From: an uncultured Alphaproteobacteria bacterium
GTDB taxonomy: Bacteria > Pseudomonadota > Alphaproteobacteria > HIMB59 > GCA-002718135
Length of the DNA: 64,000 nucleotides
Reading direction: 5' to 3'
Assembly: GCA_902518895.1 (NCBI GenBank)
Contig: CABYHL010000003.1
Span: forward strand, 1 to 64,000
Of the stretch, positions 18,130-27,190 are shown one piece after another. The notes beneath the pieces were generated by a model that did not search any database, was not told where the DNA came from, and was given only the letters and a program-made list of their open reading frames with translations. The stretch's first letter is position 1, and each line of letters opens with the position of its first letter. The position numbers and the translations under genes are program-made.

Positions 18130-18636
18130 TTGAGTAATAAAGATATTATTCTTGTTGGTCAGTTTGGATCTCCTTTAGGATTAAAAGGTGAAATAAAAGT
18201 TAATATGATGACTACCTCTTTTGAAGTTTTTAAAAATTTAAAAAAATATTATAATTTTGATGGTTCAGTTGCTTGGAATTTTAAAAATATTTTATTCAAA
18301 AATAATAAGTGTGTTGTTCAAGTTGAAAAATACTTTTCTAGAGAAGATGTTTTAGAGCTTAAAGGTCAAAAAATTTTTTCAAATAAGAAATTTTTTCCAA
18401 AAACAAAAGATAATGAGTTTTACATAAACGATCTAATCGAATGCATGATTTTCTTGAAAGACAATACTATTATTGGAAAAGTTTTAAGTGTTCAAAATTT
18501 TGGGGCAGGTGATTTATTAGAAGTCAAATATAATACCAAACTTATTCTTATACCTTTTGATAAAACAAATATTTTATCAGTTAATATTAATAAAAAAGAA
18601 ATTATAGCTGATCCAATACATGGTATTCTTGATTAA
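18130..18636 (+). CDS. rimM: Ribosome maturation factor RimM
   Basis: Assembly factor for the 30S head, acting with S19. The N-terminal RimM domain reads ILVGQFGSPLGLKGEIKVN, and the C-terminal PRC-barrel part includes EFYINDLIECMIF and GAGDLLEVKYN, ending with IIADPIHGILD. The start is a TTG at 18130, 14 bases after rpsP; no ATG lies near, and MSNKDIILVG fits the family N-terminus. Length 168 aa. Part of the conserved rpsP-rimM-trmD-rplS block. Confidence 0.93.
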   Translation: MSNKDIILVGQFGSPLGLKGEIKVNMMTTSFEVFKNLKKYYNFDGSVAWNFKNILFKNNKCVVQVEKYFSREDVLELKGQKIFSNKKFFPKTKDNEFYINDLIECMIFLKDNTIIGKVLSVQNFGAGDLLEVKYNTKLILIPFDKTNILSVNINKKEIIADPIHGILD

Positions 18637-18637
18637 A

Positions 18638-19336
18638 ATGAGAGTAGTAATTTTAACTTGTTATCCTGAGATGTTCCCTGGTTCACTAGGATATTCTGTA
18701 ATCGGAAATGCATTAAAAAATAAAAAATTTTCTCTCAAGATAGTCAATCTACATAATTTTGGAATTGACAAAAGAGGAAGTGTTGATGATGAACCTTTTG
18801 GGGGAGGCCCTGGAATGGTTATTCGTCCAGATGTGATTGAAAAAGCATTAAATTCAATCACTTTCAAAACCGATAATTACTGCAAAATTTTCCTGACACC
18901 GTCAGGTCAGAAATTATCTCAAGCCAAACTTAATAATCTATCAAAATATGATGAAATGCTTATTTTATGCGGTAGATTTGAAGGGGTTGACCAAAGAGCT
19001 ATAGAAATTCTTGATTTTCAGGAAATAAGTATCGGTGATTACGTCCTTTCTGGTGGTGAGATTGCTGCCCAGGTGTTAGTTGAAGGTTGTATTCGTCTCA
19101 TTCCTGGAGTATTAGGGCAGCCACAAAGTTTATTAGAAGAATCTTTTTCTAATAATCTGCTTGAATATCCTCATTATACCAGACCACAAACATGGGAAGA
19201 TATTCAGGGAAACAAACATGAAGTTCCAGATGTTTTAACATCAGGTAATCATGAAAAAATTGATAAATGGAGAAAAGAAAAATCGGTTGAAAAAACTAAA
19301 GAATTAAGACCAGATCTTTATAAAAAGGAAATATAA
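18638..19336 (+). CDS. trmD: tRNA (guanine-37-N1) methyltransferase TrmD
   Basis: SPOUT-class enzyme making m1G37, which prevents +1 frameshifting. The trefoil-knot signatures are present: [40 protein letters not shown], and [15 protein letters not shown]. The track start at 18620 lies inside rimM; ATG 18638 ([15 protein letters not shown]) is the family start and sits one base after the rimM stop. That gives 232 aa. It is followed by rplS with a one-base gap. Confidence 0.96.
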   Translation: MRVVILTCYPEMFPGSLGYSVIGNALKNKKFSLKIVNLHNFGIDKRGSVDDEPFGGGPGMVIRPDVIEKALNSITFKTDNYCKIFLTPSGQKLSQAKLNNLSKYDEMLILCGRFEGVDQRAIEILDFQEISIGDYVLSGGEIAAQVLVEGCIRLIPGVLGQPQSLLEESFSNNLLEYPHYTRPQTWEDIQGNKHEVPDVLTSGNHEKIDKWRKEKSVEKTKELRPDLYKKEI

Positions 19337-19337
19337 A

Positions 19338-19943
19338 ATGAGTAATTTATTAGAGACATTTGAAAAACAACAGATTGAAAAGTTAACTTCAAAAAAAAGA
19401 GTTCCTGCTTTTCGTCCAGGTGATACTCTTAAAGTTACTGTAAGAATTACAGAGGGAAGTAAGTCGAGACTTCAAGCATTTGAAGGTATTTGTATTGCAA
19501 GAAAAAATAATTCATTAAACTCTAACTTTACTGTGAGAAAGATATCTCATGGAGAGGGTGTTGAAAGAGTATTCCCTTTATTCAGTCCATTAGTAGAAAA
19601 AATTGAAGTTGTTCGAAAAGGAGATGTAAGAAGAGCTAAGCTATATTATCTAAGAGAATTATCTGGAAAGAAGGCAAGGATCGCAGATAAAGATAGGGGC
19701 GATGAAGCTGATCAATATGAATATATAGAAGAAGCTCCTCCGGTAGAAGAAACAAAAACTGCAGATACAGATACAAATGCTGCAGAGGAACCTAAAGCTG
19801 AAGAGGTAGAAGCAAAAGACGCAGATACAAAAGCAGATGAAGCAGAAGCCAAACCAGCAGAAGAATCTAAAGCAGAAGCTGCAGAGGAATCTAGTAAAGA
19901 AGAGGAAAAAGCAGCCGAAAATAAATCGGATGACAATAAATAA
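19338..19943 (+). CDS. rplS: 50S ribosomal protein L19 with long acidic C-terminal tail
   Basis: Residues 1 to about 115 are ordinary L19: [67 protein letters not shown]. From about residue 130 there is a low-complexity Ala/Glu/Lys/Asp tail giving 201 aa, against about 115 in E. coli. It contains [11 protein letters not shown], also found in the S16 tail of the same operon, though encoded with different codons. AAAGGAAAT precedes ATG 19338. The last 14 bases overlap the start of leuC. Confidence 0.95.
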   Translation: MSNLLETFEKQQIEKLTSKKRVPAFRPGDTLKVTVRITEGSKSRLQAFEGICIARKNNSLNSNFTVRKISHGEGVERVFPLFSPLVEKIEVVRKGDVRRAKLYYLRELSGKKARIADKDRGDEADQYEYIEEAPPVEETKTADTDTNAAEEPKAEEVEAKDADTKADEAEAKPAEESKAEAAEESSKEEEKAAENKSDDNK

Positions 19944-21333
19944 TCCTAAAACTCTTTTTGATAAAATTTGGGAACATCATCTTGTTGATAGACAGGATGA
20001 TGGAACTTGTCTTATATATATTGATAGACACCTTGTTCATGAAGTTACGAGCCCTCAAGCATTTGAAGGTTTAAGAAATAATAATCGTAAAGTTAGAAGA
20101 CCCGAAAGTACTTTTGCTGTAGCTGATCACAATGTTCCAACCTCAGATAGATCTAAAGGTATAGAAAATAAAGAAAGTAGAATTCAGGTTGAAACACTAG
20201 AAAAAAATTGCAAAGATTTTGATGTTACACTTTTTCCATTATTAGATAGCAGACAAGGTATAGTTCATATAGTTGGACCAGAACAAGGCATTACTCAGCC
20301 AGGTATGACAATAGTTTGTGGTGATAGTCATACAGCAACACACGGTGCATTTGGTGCATTAGCTTTTGGTATCGGCACAAGTGAAGTTGAGCATGTATTA
20401 GCTACTCAGACCTTAATTCAAAAACCTGCAAAGAATATGCGAATTTCTGTTGAAGGTAAGTTAAACTTAGGTGTTACAGCAAAAGATATTATTCTTCATA
20501 TAATAGGAGAAATAGGAACGGCTGGCGGAACTGGTTATGTTATTGAATATGCTGGTAATGCAATTTCCTCTCTTTCTATGGAAGGAAGAATGACAATCTG
20601 CAATATGAGTATTGAAGCAGGTGCTAGAGCTGGTTTAATCGCTCCTGACGAAAAAACTTTTGAATATATTAAAGGTAGACCTTACGCTCCATCAGGAGAT
20701 TATTGGAATAAAGCGGTAGAATTTTGGAAATCTCTTCCATCTGATGAGGGCGCAAAATATGATGAAGAAATTTTAATTAATGCTGAAGATATTTCACCAC
20801 AAATAACTTGGGGCACAAGCCCACAAGACGTTGTTGCTATAGATGGTATAGTACCAAACCCACAAGAAGAGAGTAACCCGAATAGAAAGAGGGCTATGGA
20901 ACGTTCTCTTGAATATATGGGTTTAGAACCCAATCAAGAAATACAAAAAATTAAAATTGATAAAGTATTTATTGGCTCTTGCACTAATGGAAGAATTGAG
21001 GATTTAAGAGAAGTTGCCAAAGTTGTAGAGGGCAAAAAAGTTTCTGTAGACTCAATGATCGTTCCTGGTTCAGGTCTAGTTAAAAAACAAGCTGAAGAAG
21101 AAGGTTTAGATAAAATTTTTATTGAAGCAGGATTTGATTGGAGAGAGCCAGGTTGCTCCATGTGTTTAGCTATGAATCCAGATCAATTAAAACCACAAGA
21201 AAGATGTGCATCAACATCAAATCGAAATTTTGAAGGTAGACAAGGTAGAGAAGGTAGAACACATCTTGTTAGTCCTGCAATAGCTGCTGCCTCCGCAATC
21301 AAAGGTTCTTTTGCAACAGCAGAGGATTTATAA
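19930..21333 (+). CDS. leuC: 3-isopropylmalate dehydratase large subunit
   Basis: Aconitase-family [4Fe-4S] isomerase of leucine synthesis, acting with LeuD. Cluster cysteines are in [11 protein letters not shown] and [14 protein letters not shown]; the substrate-binding segments [24 protein letters not shown] and [22 protein letters not shown] are intact. The track start (19837) lies inside the rplS tail. ATG 19930 ([19 protein letters not shown]) is the real N-terminus and overlaps rplS by 14 bases, suggesting coupling. This gives 467 aa. leuC-leuD-leuB follow in order. Confidence 0.96.
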   Translation: MTINNPKTLFDKIWEHHLVDRQDDGTCLIYIDRHLVHEVTSPQAFEGLRNNNRKVRRPESTFAVADHNVPTSDRSKGIENKESRIQVETLEKNCKDFDVTLFPLLDSRQGIVHIVGPEQGITQPGMTIVCGDSHTATHGAFGALAFGIGTSEVEHVLATQTLIQKPAKNMRISVEGKLNLGVTAKDIILHIIGEIGTAGGTGYVIEYAGNAISSLSMEGRMTICNMSIEAGARAGLIAPDEKTFEYIKGRPYAPSGDYWNKAVEFWKSLPSDEGAKYDEEILINAEDISPQITWGTSPQDVVAIDGIVPNPQEESNPNRKRAMERSLEYMGLEPNQEIQKIKIDKVFIGSCTNGRIEDLREVAKVVEGKKVSVDSMIVPGSGLVKKQAEEEGLDKIFIEAGFDWREPGCSMCLAMNPDQLKPQERCASTSNRNFEGRQGREGRTHLVSPAIAAASAIKGSFATAEDL

Positions 21334-21936
21334 ATGGAATCATTTAAAACATTAATTGGTATCCCTGCGCCACTACCAATGATTAATGTCGATACCGATA
21401 TGATTATTCCAAAACAATTTTTGAAAACAATAAAGAGATCTGGTTTAGGTAAAAACTTATTTCATGAATTAAGATACGATATTCAAGGTAACATAAAGAA
21501 TGATTTTGTTCTTAACTGGGACCCTTATAAAACTTCAAAAATTTTAATTGCTGGGGCAAATTTTGGTTGTGGATCAAGTAGAGAGCATGCACCATGGTCA
21601 CTTTTAGATTTTGGTTTTAAGTCAATAATTGCACCAAGCTTCGCAGATATTTTCTATAATAATTGTTTTAAAAATGGAATACTGCCAATTAAGTTAGATC
21701 AACAAAAGGTAGATATATTAATGAACGAAGCAGAAAATAAAAATGATGTTTCAGTTGATTTAGAAAATCAAAAAATCACTTATCAAAATGACAAAACAAT
21801 AGAATTTGAAATTGATTCATTTCGAAAAAAATGTTTGCTAGAGGGTTTGGATGATATTGGTTTGACGCTCCAAAAAAATAAAAAAATTGATGTTCACGAA
21901 GAAAAAATACACAGTTTCCAACCTTGGATAGTGTAG
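21334..21936 (+). CDS. leuD: 3-isopropylmalate dehydratase small subunit
   Basis: Swivel-domain partner of LeuC. The signature [16 protein letters not shown] and the substrate loop [21 protein letters not shown] are present, with [20 protein letters not shown] following. Length 200 aa is standard. The ATG directly follows the leuC stop with no gap. Confidence 0.96.
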   Translation: MESFKTLIGIPAPLPMINVDTDMIIPKQFLKTIKRSGLGKNLFHELRYDIQGNIKNDFVLNWDPYKTSKILIAGANFGCGSSREHAPWSLLDFGFKSIIAPSFADIFYNNCFKNGILPIKLDQQKVDILMNEAENKNDVSVDLENQKITYQNDKTIEFEIDSFRKKCLLEGLDDIGLTLQKNKKIDVHEEKIHSFQPWIV

Positions 21937-21942
21937 TCAGAA

Positions 21943-23055
21943 ATGAGTAATAAAAAAATTTTAATTTTACCTGGTGACGGAATCGGCAATGAAGTTATGG
22001 CTGAGGTATTAAAAATAATTGATTGGATGGAAAAAACTAAATCTTTATCTTTTGATATTTCTGAAAGATTAGTTGGGGGTACAGCATACGATAAAGAAGG
22101 TAATTCTATAAGTGATGAAACAATGCAAGTAGCTATGGATTGTGATGCAGTATTATTTGGTGCGGTAGGAGGTGCTAAATGGGATAATGTAGAAAGAGAT
22201 AAAAGACCTGAAGCAGCCTTATTAAGATTAAGAAAAGACCTAGATCTCTTTGCCAATCTAAGACCAGCTGTTGTTTTAGATGCTCTTTCAGATTCATCAT
22301 CTTTAAAATCAGATCTTGTTAAAGGATTAGATATTTTGATAATAAGAGAATTAACAAGTGGTGTATATTTTGGGCAACCAAGAGGTATATCAAAAATTAG
22401 TGAGACTGAAAGTAAGGCAGTTGATACTCAACTATATACCACATCAGAAGTTAATAGAGTTTCACGAGTGGCATTTGATTTAGCAAAGTTGCGTAATAAT
22501 AAAGTTACATCAGTAGAAAAATCAAATGTAATGGAAACAGGTTTATTTTGGAAACAAACCGTAACAGATTTACATAAACAGGAATATTCTGATGTTAATT
22601 TAGAACACATGCTTGCAGATAATTGTGCAATGCAGTTAGTTCGTTATCCAAAACAATTTGATGTCATACTTACAGATAACTTATTTGGTGATCTTTTAAG
22701 TGACACTGCTGCTATGCTAACAGGATCTTTAGGAATGCTTCCTTCAGCAGCTCTTGGACCAGTTAAAGAAAATGGAACTAGAGCAGCAATGTATGAGCCA
22801 GTTCATGGTAGTGCACCAGATATAGCTGGCCAATCTAAAGCAAATCCTCTAGCAATGATCATGAGCTTTGCTATGATGTTGAAATATAGTTTTGATATGC
22901 AAGAAGATAGTCAAATGGTTGAGAAAGCTGTACAGAATGTATTACTAAAAGGTCTAAGAACAGCTGATATTAAAGATGGAGCAGAAAAAATTATTTCTAC
23001 TCAAGAAATGGGAAATGCTGTTATTGAAGAATTAAAAATTCTATCTGGCAATTAA
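21943..23055 (+). CDS. leuB: 3-isopropylmalate dehydrogenase
   Basis: NAD-dependent oxidative decarboxylation in leucine synthesis. [18 protein letters not shown] opens the fold; [16 protein letters not shown] and [16 protein letters not shown] contain the substrate arginines and the discriminating segment. The metal-binding aspartates lie in [22 protein letters not shown], and NAD binding in [14 protein letters not shown]. At 370 aa it is complete. It is followed immediately by asd. Confidence 0.96.
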   Translation: MSNKKILILPGDGIGNEVMAEVLKIIDWMEKTKSLSFDISERLVGGTAYDKEGNSISDETMQVAMDCDAVLFGAVGGAKWDNVERDKRPEAALLRLRKDLDLFANLRPAVVLDALSDSSSLKSDLVKGLDILIIRELTSGVYFGQPRGISKISETESKAVDTQLYTTSEVNRVSRVAFDLAKLRNNKVTSVEKSNVMETGLFWKQTVTDLHKQEYSDVNLEHMLADNCAMQLVRYPKQFDVILTDNLFGDLLSDTAAMLTGSLGMLPSAALGPVKENGTRAAMYEPVHGSAPDIAGQSKANPLAMIMSFAMMLKYSFDMQEDSQMVEKAVQNVLLKGLRTADIKDGAEKIISTQEMGNAVIEELKILSGN

Positions 23056-24099
23056 ATGACTCAAAAATACAATATAGCAGTAGCAGGAGCAACAGGTGCG
23101 GTAGGAACAGAAATAGTTCAAATATTAGAGCAAAGGGATTTTCCAATAGAAAATTTATATTTACTCGCGTCATCAAAATCAAAAGGCAAAAAAGTAGAGT
23201 TTAAAGATAAAGAAATTGTTGTAGAAGACTTATCAGAATTTGATTTTTCAAAAGCTCACATCGGTTTATTTTCACCCGGAGGCAAAATTTCTGCCGAATA
23301 TGCACCAAAAGCAGCTAAAGCAGGATGTATTGTTATAGACAATACCTCTCATTTTCGAATGCAACAAAATATTCCTTTAATCGTGCCTGAAGTAAACGCT
23401 AATGCACTTGATGAATTTTTTGATGATGAAAACAGAACTAATATTATTTCAAATCCTAACTGCTCAACAATACAAATGGTTGTAGCATTAAAACCACTTC
23501 ATGAAAAAGCAATTATAAACAGAGTTGTTGTATCAACTTATCAAGCTGTTTCTGGAGCAGGGAAAACAGGTATGGATGAATTATTTAACCAGACTCAAAA
23601 TGTTTATGCTAACCAAGAATTAAAAAAAGAAAAGTTTACAAAACAAATTGCTTTCAATGCCATTCCTCACATTGGAGCTTTTTTAGAAAATGGTAATACA
23701 GAAGAGGAGCAAAAAATGATTGATGAAACAAAAAAAATTTTAGATGAAGGAATTAATGTTTCAGCAACTTGCGTTAGAACAGCTGTATTTATTGGCCATT
23801 CAGAAGCTGTAAATCTAGAGTTTGATTCACCATTAGATGAAAAAGAAGCTAAAGAAATATTATCTAACTCTGAAGGTATTTCAGTAATTGATCATCGAAA
23901 AGATGAAGGTTATGTGACCCCTGTTGAAATTGCAGGAGAGGATAAAGTGTATATTAGTAGAATTAGAAATGATCAATCAATAGATAATGGTTTGAATTTA
24001 TGGGTAGTGTCAGATAATTTGCGCAAAGGAGCAGCACTTAATGCTGTTCAAATTGCAGAGTTAGTAATTTCAAAGTACTCAGAAAAAATAACTATTTAA
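23056..24099 (+). CDS. asd: Aspartate-semialdehyde dehydrogenase
   Basis: Reduces aspartyl phosphate to the semialdehyde for lysine, threonine, methionine and diaminopimelate. The N-terminal NADP fold is VAGATGAVGTEIVQIL; the catalytic Cys is in SNPNCSTIQMVVALKPL; the partner site is SGAGKTGMDEL. The C-terminal VVSDNLRKGAALNAVQIAE is standard. 347 aa. It ends the ffh-to-asd run, one base from the 3' end of a convergent tRNA gene. Confidence 0.96.
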   Translation: MTQKYNIAVAGATGAVGTEIVQILEQRDFPIENLYLLASSKSKGKKVEFKDKEIVVEDLSEFDFSKAHIGLFSPGGKISAEYAPKAAKAGCIVIDNTSHFRMQQNIPLIVPEVNANALDEFFDDENRTNIISNPNCSTIQMVVALKPLHEKAIINRVVVSTYQAVSGAGKTGMDELFNQTQNVYANQELKKEKFTKQIAFNAIPHIGAFLENGNTEEEQKMIDETKKILDEGINVSATCVRTAVFIGHSEAVNLEFDSPLDEKEAKEILSNSEGISVIDHRKDEGYVTPVEIAGEDKVYISRIRNDQSIDNGLNLWVVSDNLRKGAALNAVQIAELVISKYSEKITI

Positions 24100-24100
24100 T

Positions 24101-24175
24101 TGGCGGTCTCGTAGGGACTCGAACCCCAAATACATGTTCCGAAGACACGTGTGATATCCATTTCACCACGAGACC
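24101..24175 (-). tRNA. tRNA-Arg (anticodon UCG)
   Basis: The minus strand folds as a complete cloverleaf. The acceptor GGTCTCG pairs with CGAGACC, followed by discriminator G and an encoded CCA. The D arm contains GTG...CAC with AAATGGAT. The anticodon stem CGTGT/ACATG encloses loop CTTCGGA, so the anticodon is TCG. The T arm is GGGG TTCGAGT CCC-type. The anticodon reads CGA/CGG-type arginine codons. A TATAAT on the same strand lies 15 bases before the 5' end. Confidence 0.95.
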
Positions 24176-24190
24176 TTTTATTTATAAAAT

Positions 24191-24196
24191 ATTATA
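24191..24196 (-). promoter_or_regulatory. Candidate -10 box for tRNA-Arg
   Basis: On the minus strand this hexamer is a perfect TATAAT, 15 bases upstream of the first tRNA nucleotide. The surroundings are extremely AT-rich and no good -35 box was found at 17 bases, so the call rests on the hexamer and its position only. Confidence 0.3.
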
Positions 24197-24223
24197 TAGT
24201 ATAAACTAAAGCTATAAAATATT

Positions 24224-25006
24224 ATGTCATTTTACCTATCAAAAATTCTTTGGTTAATATTAAATCCTTTTAATATTTTTATTTTTGTTACTTTGCTCTC
24301 AATATTTTTATATTTTGTTAAATTGAGAAGAATAAGTTTAATTATTTTTCTGATTAATTTTATATTTATCGCACTTATCTCTTTTTTGCCTATTGGAAGT
24401 TATCTAATTTATAATATTGAAAAAGAATATCACTCATACATAAAACCTCCAGACCAAGTCGATGGCATTCTTATTTTGGGAGGTGCAACAAACCCTTTAC
24501 TTTATAATGAATATGATCAAATCAGTTTAAATGGTTCTTCAGAAAGATTAGTTGAATCTGTTTTTATCATTAAAAAATTTGATAAGGCTAAAGTAATTTT
24601 TAGTGGTGGATCAGGTATTTTACATAGACCTGATTTTGATCATGCACAAGTTGCAAAATCTTTTTACAAAAAAATAGGAATAGAAATTGATAAGATAATT
24701 TTTGAAGATAATTCAAGAAACACCTATGAAAATATAATATATTCAAAAAAAATCGCTAATCCAAAAATAAATGAAAATTGGTTATTGATAACATCTGCCT
24801 CGCATATGAAAAGAGCATTACTTATAGCAGATAAAAATAACTGGGATTTAATTCCATATGCAGTGGACTTTAAAAATATTAAAGAATTTAAATTAACTCC
24901 TAATTTTAATTTATTATCTAATCTAAATTCTTTTCAGCAAGGATCACACGAATGGTTAGGTCTAGTGTCATATTATTTAATGGGAAGAACTGACAAAGTT
25001 TTCTAA
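24224..25006 (+). CDS. YdcF/ElyC family protein (DUF218)
   Basis: Two N-terminal hydrophobic helices (IFIFVTLLSIFLYFV and LIIFLINFIFIALISFLPIG) anchor a DUF218 domain. Its hallmarks are visible: DGILILGGATN, KVIFSGGSG, EDNSRNTYENIIYSKKI and LLITSASHMKRAL. E. coli members ElyC and SanA affect envelope polysaccharide and peptidoglycan, but the reaction is not known. 260 aa. Its last 30 bases overlap the end of the convergent nucleoside hydrolase gene. Confidence 0.85.
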   Translation: MSFYLSKILWLILNPFNIFIFVTLLSIFLYFVKLRRISLIIFLINFIFIALISFLPIGSYLIYNIEKEYHSYIKPPDQVDGILILGGATNPLLYNEYDQISLNGSSERLVESVFIIKKFDKAKVIFSGGSGILHRPDFDHAQVAKSFYKKIGIEIDKIIFEDNSRNTYENIIYSKKIANPKINENWLLITSASHMKRALLIADKNNWDLIPYAVDFKNIKEFKLTPNFNLLSNLNSFQQGSHEWLGLVSYYLMGRTDKVF

Positions 25007-25909
25007 TTTTTTAATAAAATCTTTTAAAATTGCATCCCTTTTGATTTCGTAAACTATTTTTATTGGATGTCTGTTTTTGTCTGAACTCCAACTCATATCA
25101 TTCAATAAAATTGGAGAAGGTATTATATTAGTTGGAGCCCAATCTTCGTTTAAAACATAACCAACAGCTGCCATGTCCCAAATTTCTTTTGACCAACCTT
25201 TATGTATATTATTGTACTCTTTAAATCGCATTGCAAGAAATTTACCAATTTGACCATGAGGCTCTATATATTTTTCGATTTCTGGAACTGTAGAAATAAG
25301 ATGTGAAGTTACACCCTTGCAAGGAACCATCACTAGTGAGACACCGCAATCAAATAAAACTTGAGCACCTCCAATATCTTGCTTTAGATTAAACTCTGAA
25401 TTTTGTGGCCAATAAATTGCATTACCACCCAACCAAACTACAACAATTTTTTTAATAATTTCTGGCTCTTTCAATAATGCCGAGGCAACATTAGAAATAG
25501 CACCTATGGCTATTACGTGTAGAGGATCTTCTTCAGTACATTTTAAAGCACTTTCTATGATATTATCTGCTGCAGGTGAACAAATAGGTTTTTTTTCAAA
25601 ACCTACATATTTTGTTGATCCTTTAAAAACAAAATCATTTTTTTTAAAATTTATTTTTTCTAACAACCGAAAGATTTCATCATAACTGAGCTCCATTCCC
25701 TTCTTTGGATTATCTGAACGATTATTCATTGAAAAAGGAGCAGCATTTATACTTTGCACTTCTATTTTTTCTTTTGAAAACAACATTTGCACTAAAGCAA
25801 ATTGATCATCAATTTCATTGTAGGTGTCCGTATCAAGAATAGCTTTAATTTTTCCTTTTTTAAACTCAAGTTGTTTTAAAATATCTGAAAAATCTCTCTC
25901 TAAAAGCAT
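24977..25909 (-). CDS. Nucleoside hydrolase family protein
   Basis: Member of the inosine-uridine-preferring nucleoside hydrolase superfamily, which cleaves N-ribosidic bonds using a Ca2+ held by aspartates. The metal motif here is DTDTYNEIDDQFAL, with five residues between DTD and DD instead of the usual three (DTDPGxDD). Other conserved parts are HVIAIGAISNVASALL, VVWLGGNAIYWP and EIWDMAAVGYVL. Length 310 aa is usual. The altered motif suggests a distinct subfamily with unknown substrate. It starts 9 bases after DUF924, likely the same transcript. Confidence 0.82.
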   Translation of the reverse strand: MLLERDFSDILKQLEFKKGKIKAILDTDTYNEIDDQFALVQMLFSKEKIEVQSINAAPFSMNNRSDNPKKGMELSYDEIFRLLEKINFKKNDFVFKGSTKYVGFEKKPICSPAADNIIESALKCTEEDPLHVIAIGAISNVASALLKEPEIIKKIVVVWLGGNAIYWPQNSEFNLKQDIGGAQVLFDCGVSLVMVPCKGVTSHLISTVPEIEKYIEPHGQIGKFLAMRFKEYNNIHKGWSKEIWDMAAVGYVLNEDWAPTNIIPSPILLNDMSWSSDKNRHPIKIVYEIKRDAILKDFIKKLENFVSSSH

Positions 25910-25918
25910 ATCTTTATC

Positions 25919-26512
25919 TTACCAAGAACTATTTGGTTGTGTTAAAAATAACTCTTCTTCATTTGTTGATTTTCTATTTAATATTTTATTTCTATGCGGA
26001 TACCTTCCAAATTTTTTAATTGCCACGCTATGATCATCCCAAGCTTTTTTAATATTAGTGTATTCTGGATGATAATTTAAATATTTATCGACTAATTTAT
26101 GACCAAGTTCATGATCCGTGATATCTTCACTATGAATTAATGGCAGTAATAAAAAATGTATTTTATCAATATCTAGGCTATCTAAATAATTTTTACTTAT
26201 TGCTTCTTTGGCAATTAAAACACACTTATTATCCTGGTCATAAGCTTTTGAATTATTTCTGAAAAAATTTCTTGATAATTGATCAAGTAATATAATCAAA
26301 GCTACACATTCCTCAGCATCATTTTTCCAATTATCATAATCATTGTTAATGGCTTTAATGTAATCATCCATAAAAGTACTTTTTAAAATATTATCAAATT
26401 CATCATCTTTTTTAAACCATTGTTCAAGTGGAGTTTTGATGAAACAAAATTCTAGAATAGCTTTAGCTCTTTCATTAATCACAGAGCTGTAATATAAATA
26501 TATATTTTCCAA
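25919..26512 (-). CDS. DUF924 family protein
   Basis: A 197-aa all-helical protein recognised by WFKKDDEFDNILKSTF, the VALIILLDQLSRNFFRN segment and FLLLPLIHSEDITDHE, typical of DUF924 (TPR-like fold, function unknown). The C-terminal HSVAIKKFGRYPHRNKILNRKSTNEE is also characteristic. The track start is a TTG at 26512, directly abutting the divergent glycosylase ATG at 26513. A GTG at 26482 is an alternative that would leave about 30 bases between the two genes. Confidence 0.85.
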   Translation of the reverse strand: MENIYLYYSSVINERAKAILEFCFIKTPLEQWFKKDDEFDNILKSTFMDDYIKAINNDYDNWKNDAEECVALIILLDQLSRNFFRNNSKAYDQDNKCVLIAKEAISKNYLDSLDIDKIHFLLLPLIHSEDITDHELGHKLVDKYLNYHPEYTNIKKAWDDHSVAIKKFGRYPHRNKILNRKSTNEEELFLTQPNSSW

Positions 26513-27184
26513 ATGACATTAAGTAATTTAAACAAATCTATCATTCATTGCAGAAAGTGTGAACGCTTAGTTAACTTCCGTGAAAAAATTGCCAAAGAAA
26601 AAAGAAAGCAATATATTGATCAGAGTTATTGGGGTAAACCAATTACTGGTTACGGAGATGAAAAAGCCAAATTATTAATGGTAGGCCTTGCACCAGCAGC
26701 GCACGGAGGAAATAGAACAGGTAGAGTCTTTACAGGGGATAAATCAGCAGATTTTTTATTCTCTTGTTTATATAAAACTGGATTTGCAAACCAGCCAGAT
26801 TCAGTAGATAGAGGAGATGGTTTGGAACTTCAAAATATGTATTTAACTACTGCTCTTAAATGTGTACCCCCAGAAGATAAACCTACTTCACAGGAATTGA
26901 AAACATGTTTTAATTTTTTCAATAAAGAAATTACTTTGTTAAAAAAAATAAAAGTCATTGTTGCCCTTGGTAAAATTGGTCATGATGCCTGTTTAAATTA
27001 TTATAAGCAACAATATGAAATACGAAATAAAGATTTTATTTTTTCTCACGGATCTATGAATATTTTACCCGATAAGAAAATTTTGGTTGGTAGTTATCAT
27101 CCAAGTCCAAGAAATGTTAACACAGGAAGAATAGATAAAAGTAAAATGGTAAAACTTTTAAATAGTATTAAAAAATTGCTTTAA
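26513..27184 (+). CDS. Type-5 uracil-DNA glycosylase (UdgB-like)
   Basis: Fe-S uracil-DNA glycosylase that removes uracil and other deaminated bases. Motif 1 is VGLAPAAHGGNRTGRVFTGD, the family-5 form rather than the GEAPG form of family 4. The C-terminal motif is GSYHPSPRNVNTGR. Cluster cysteines appear in IIHCRKCERL, in ALKCVPPEDKPTS and in the Cys a few residues later. Length 223 aa fits. It is divergent from DUF924 with no spacer and is followed by an MFS gene after 6 bases. Confidence 0.9.
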   Translation: MTLSNLNKSIIHCRKCERLVNFREKIAKEKRKQYIDQSYWGKPITGYGDEKAKLLMVGLAPAAHGGNRTGRVFTGDKSADFLFSCLYKTGFANQPDSVDRGDGLELQNMYLTTALKCVPPEDKPTSQELKTCFNFFNKEITLLKKIKVIVALGKIGHDACLNYYKQQYEIRNKDFIFSHGSMNILPDKKILVGSYHPSPRNVNTGRIDKSKMVKLLNSIKKLL

Positions 27185-27190
27185 ACCATA

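Noticed and set aside
18620-18637. Upstream ATG for trmD
   Set aside because: Would add six residues from inside rimM; the family N-terminus begins at ATG 18638.
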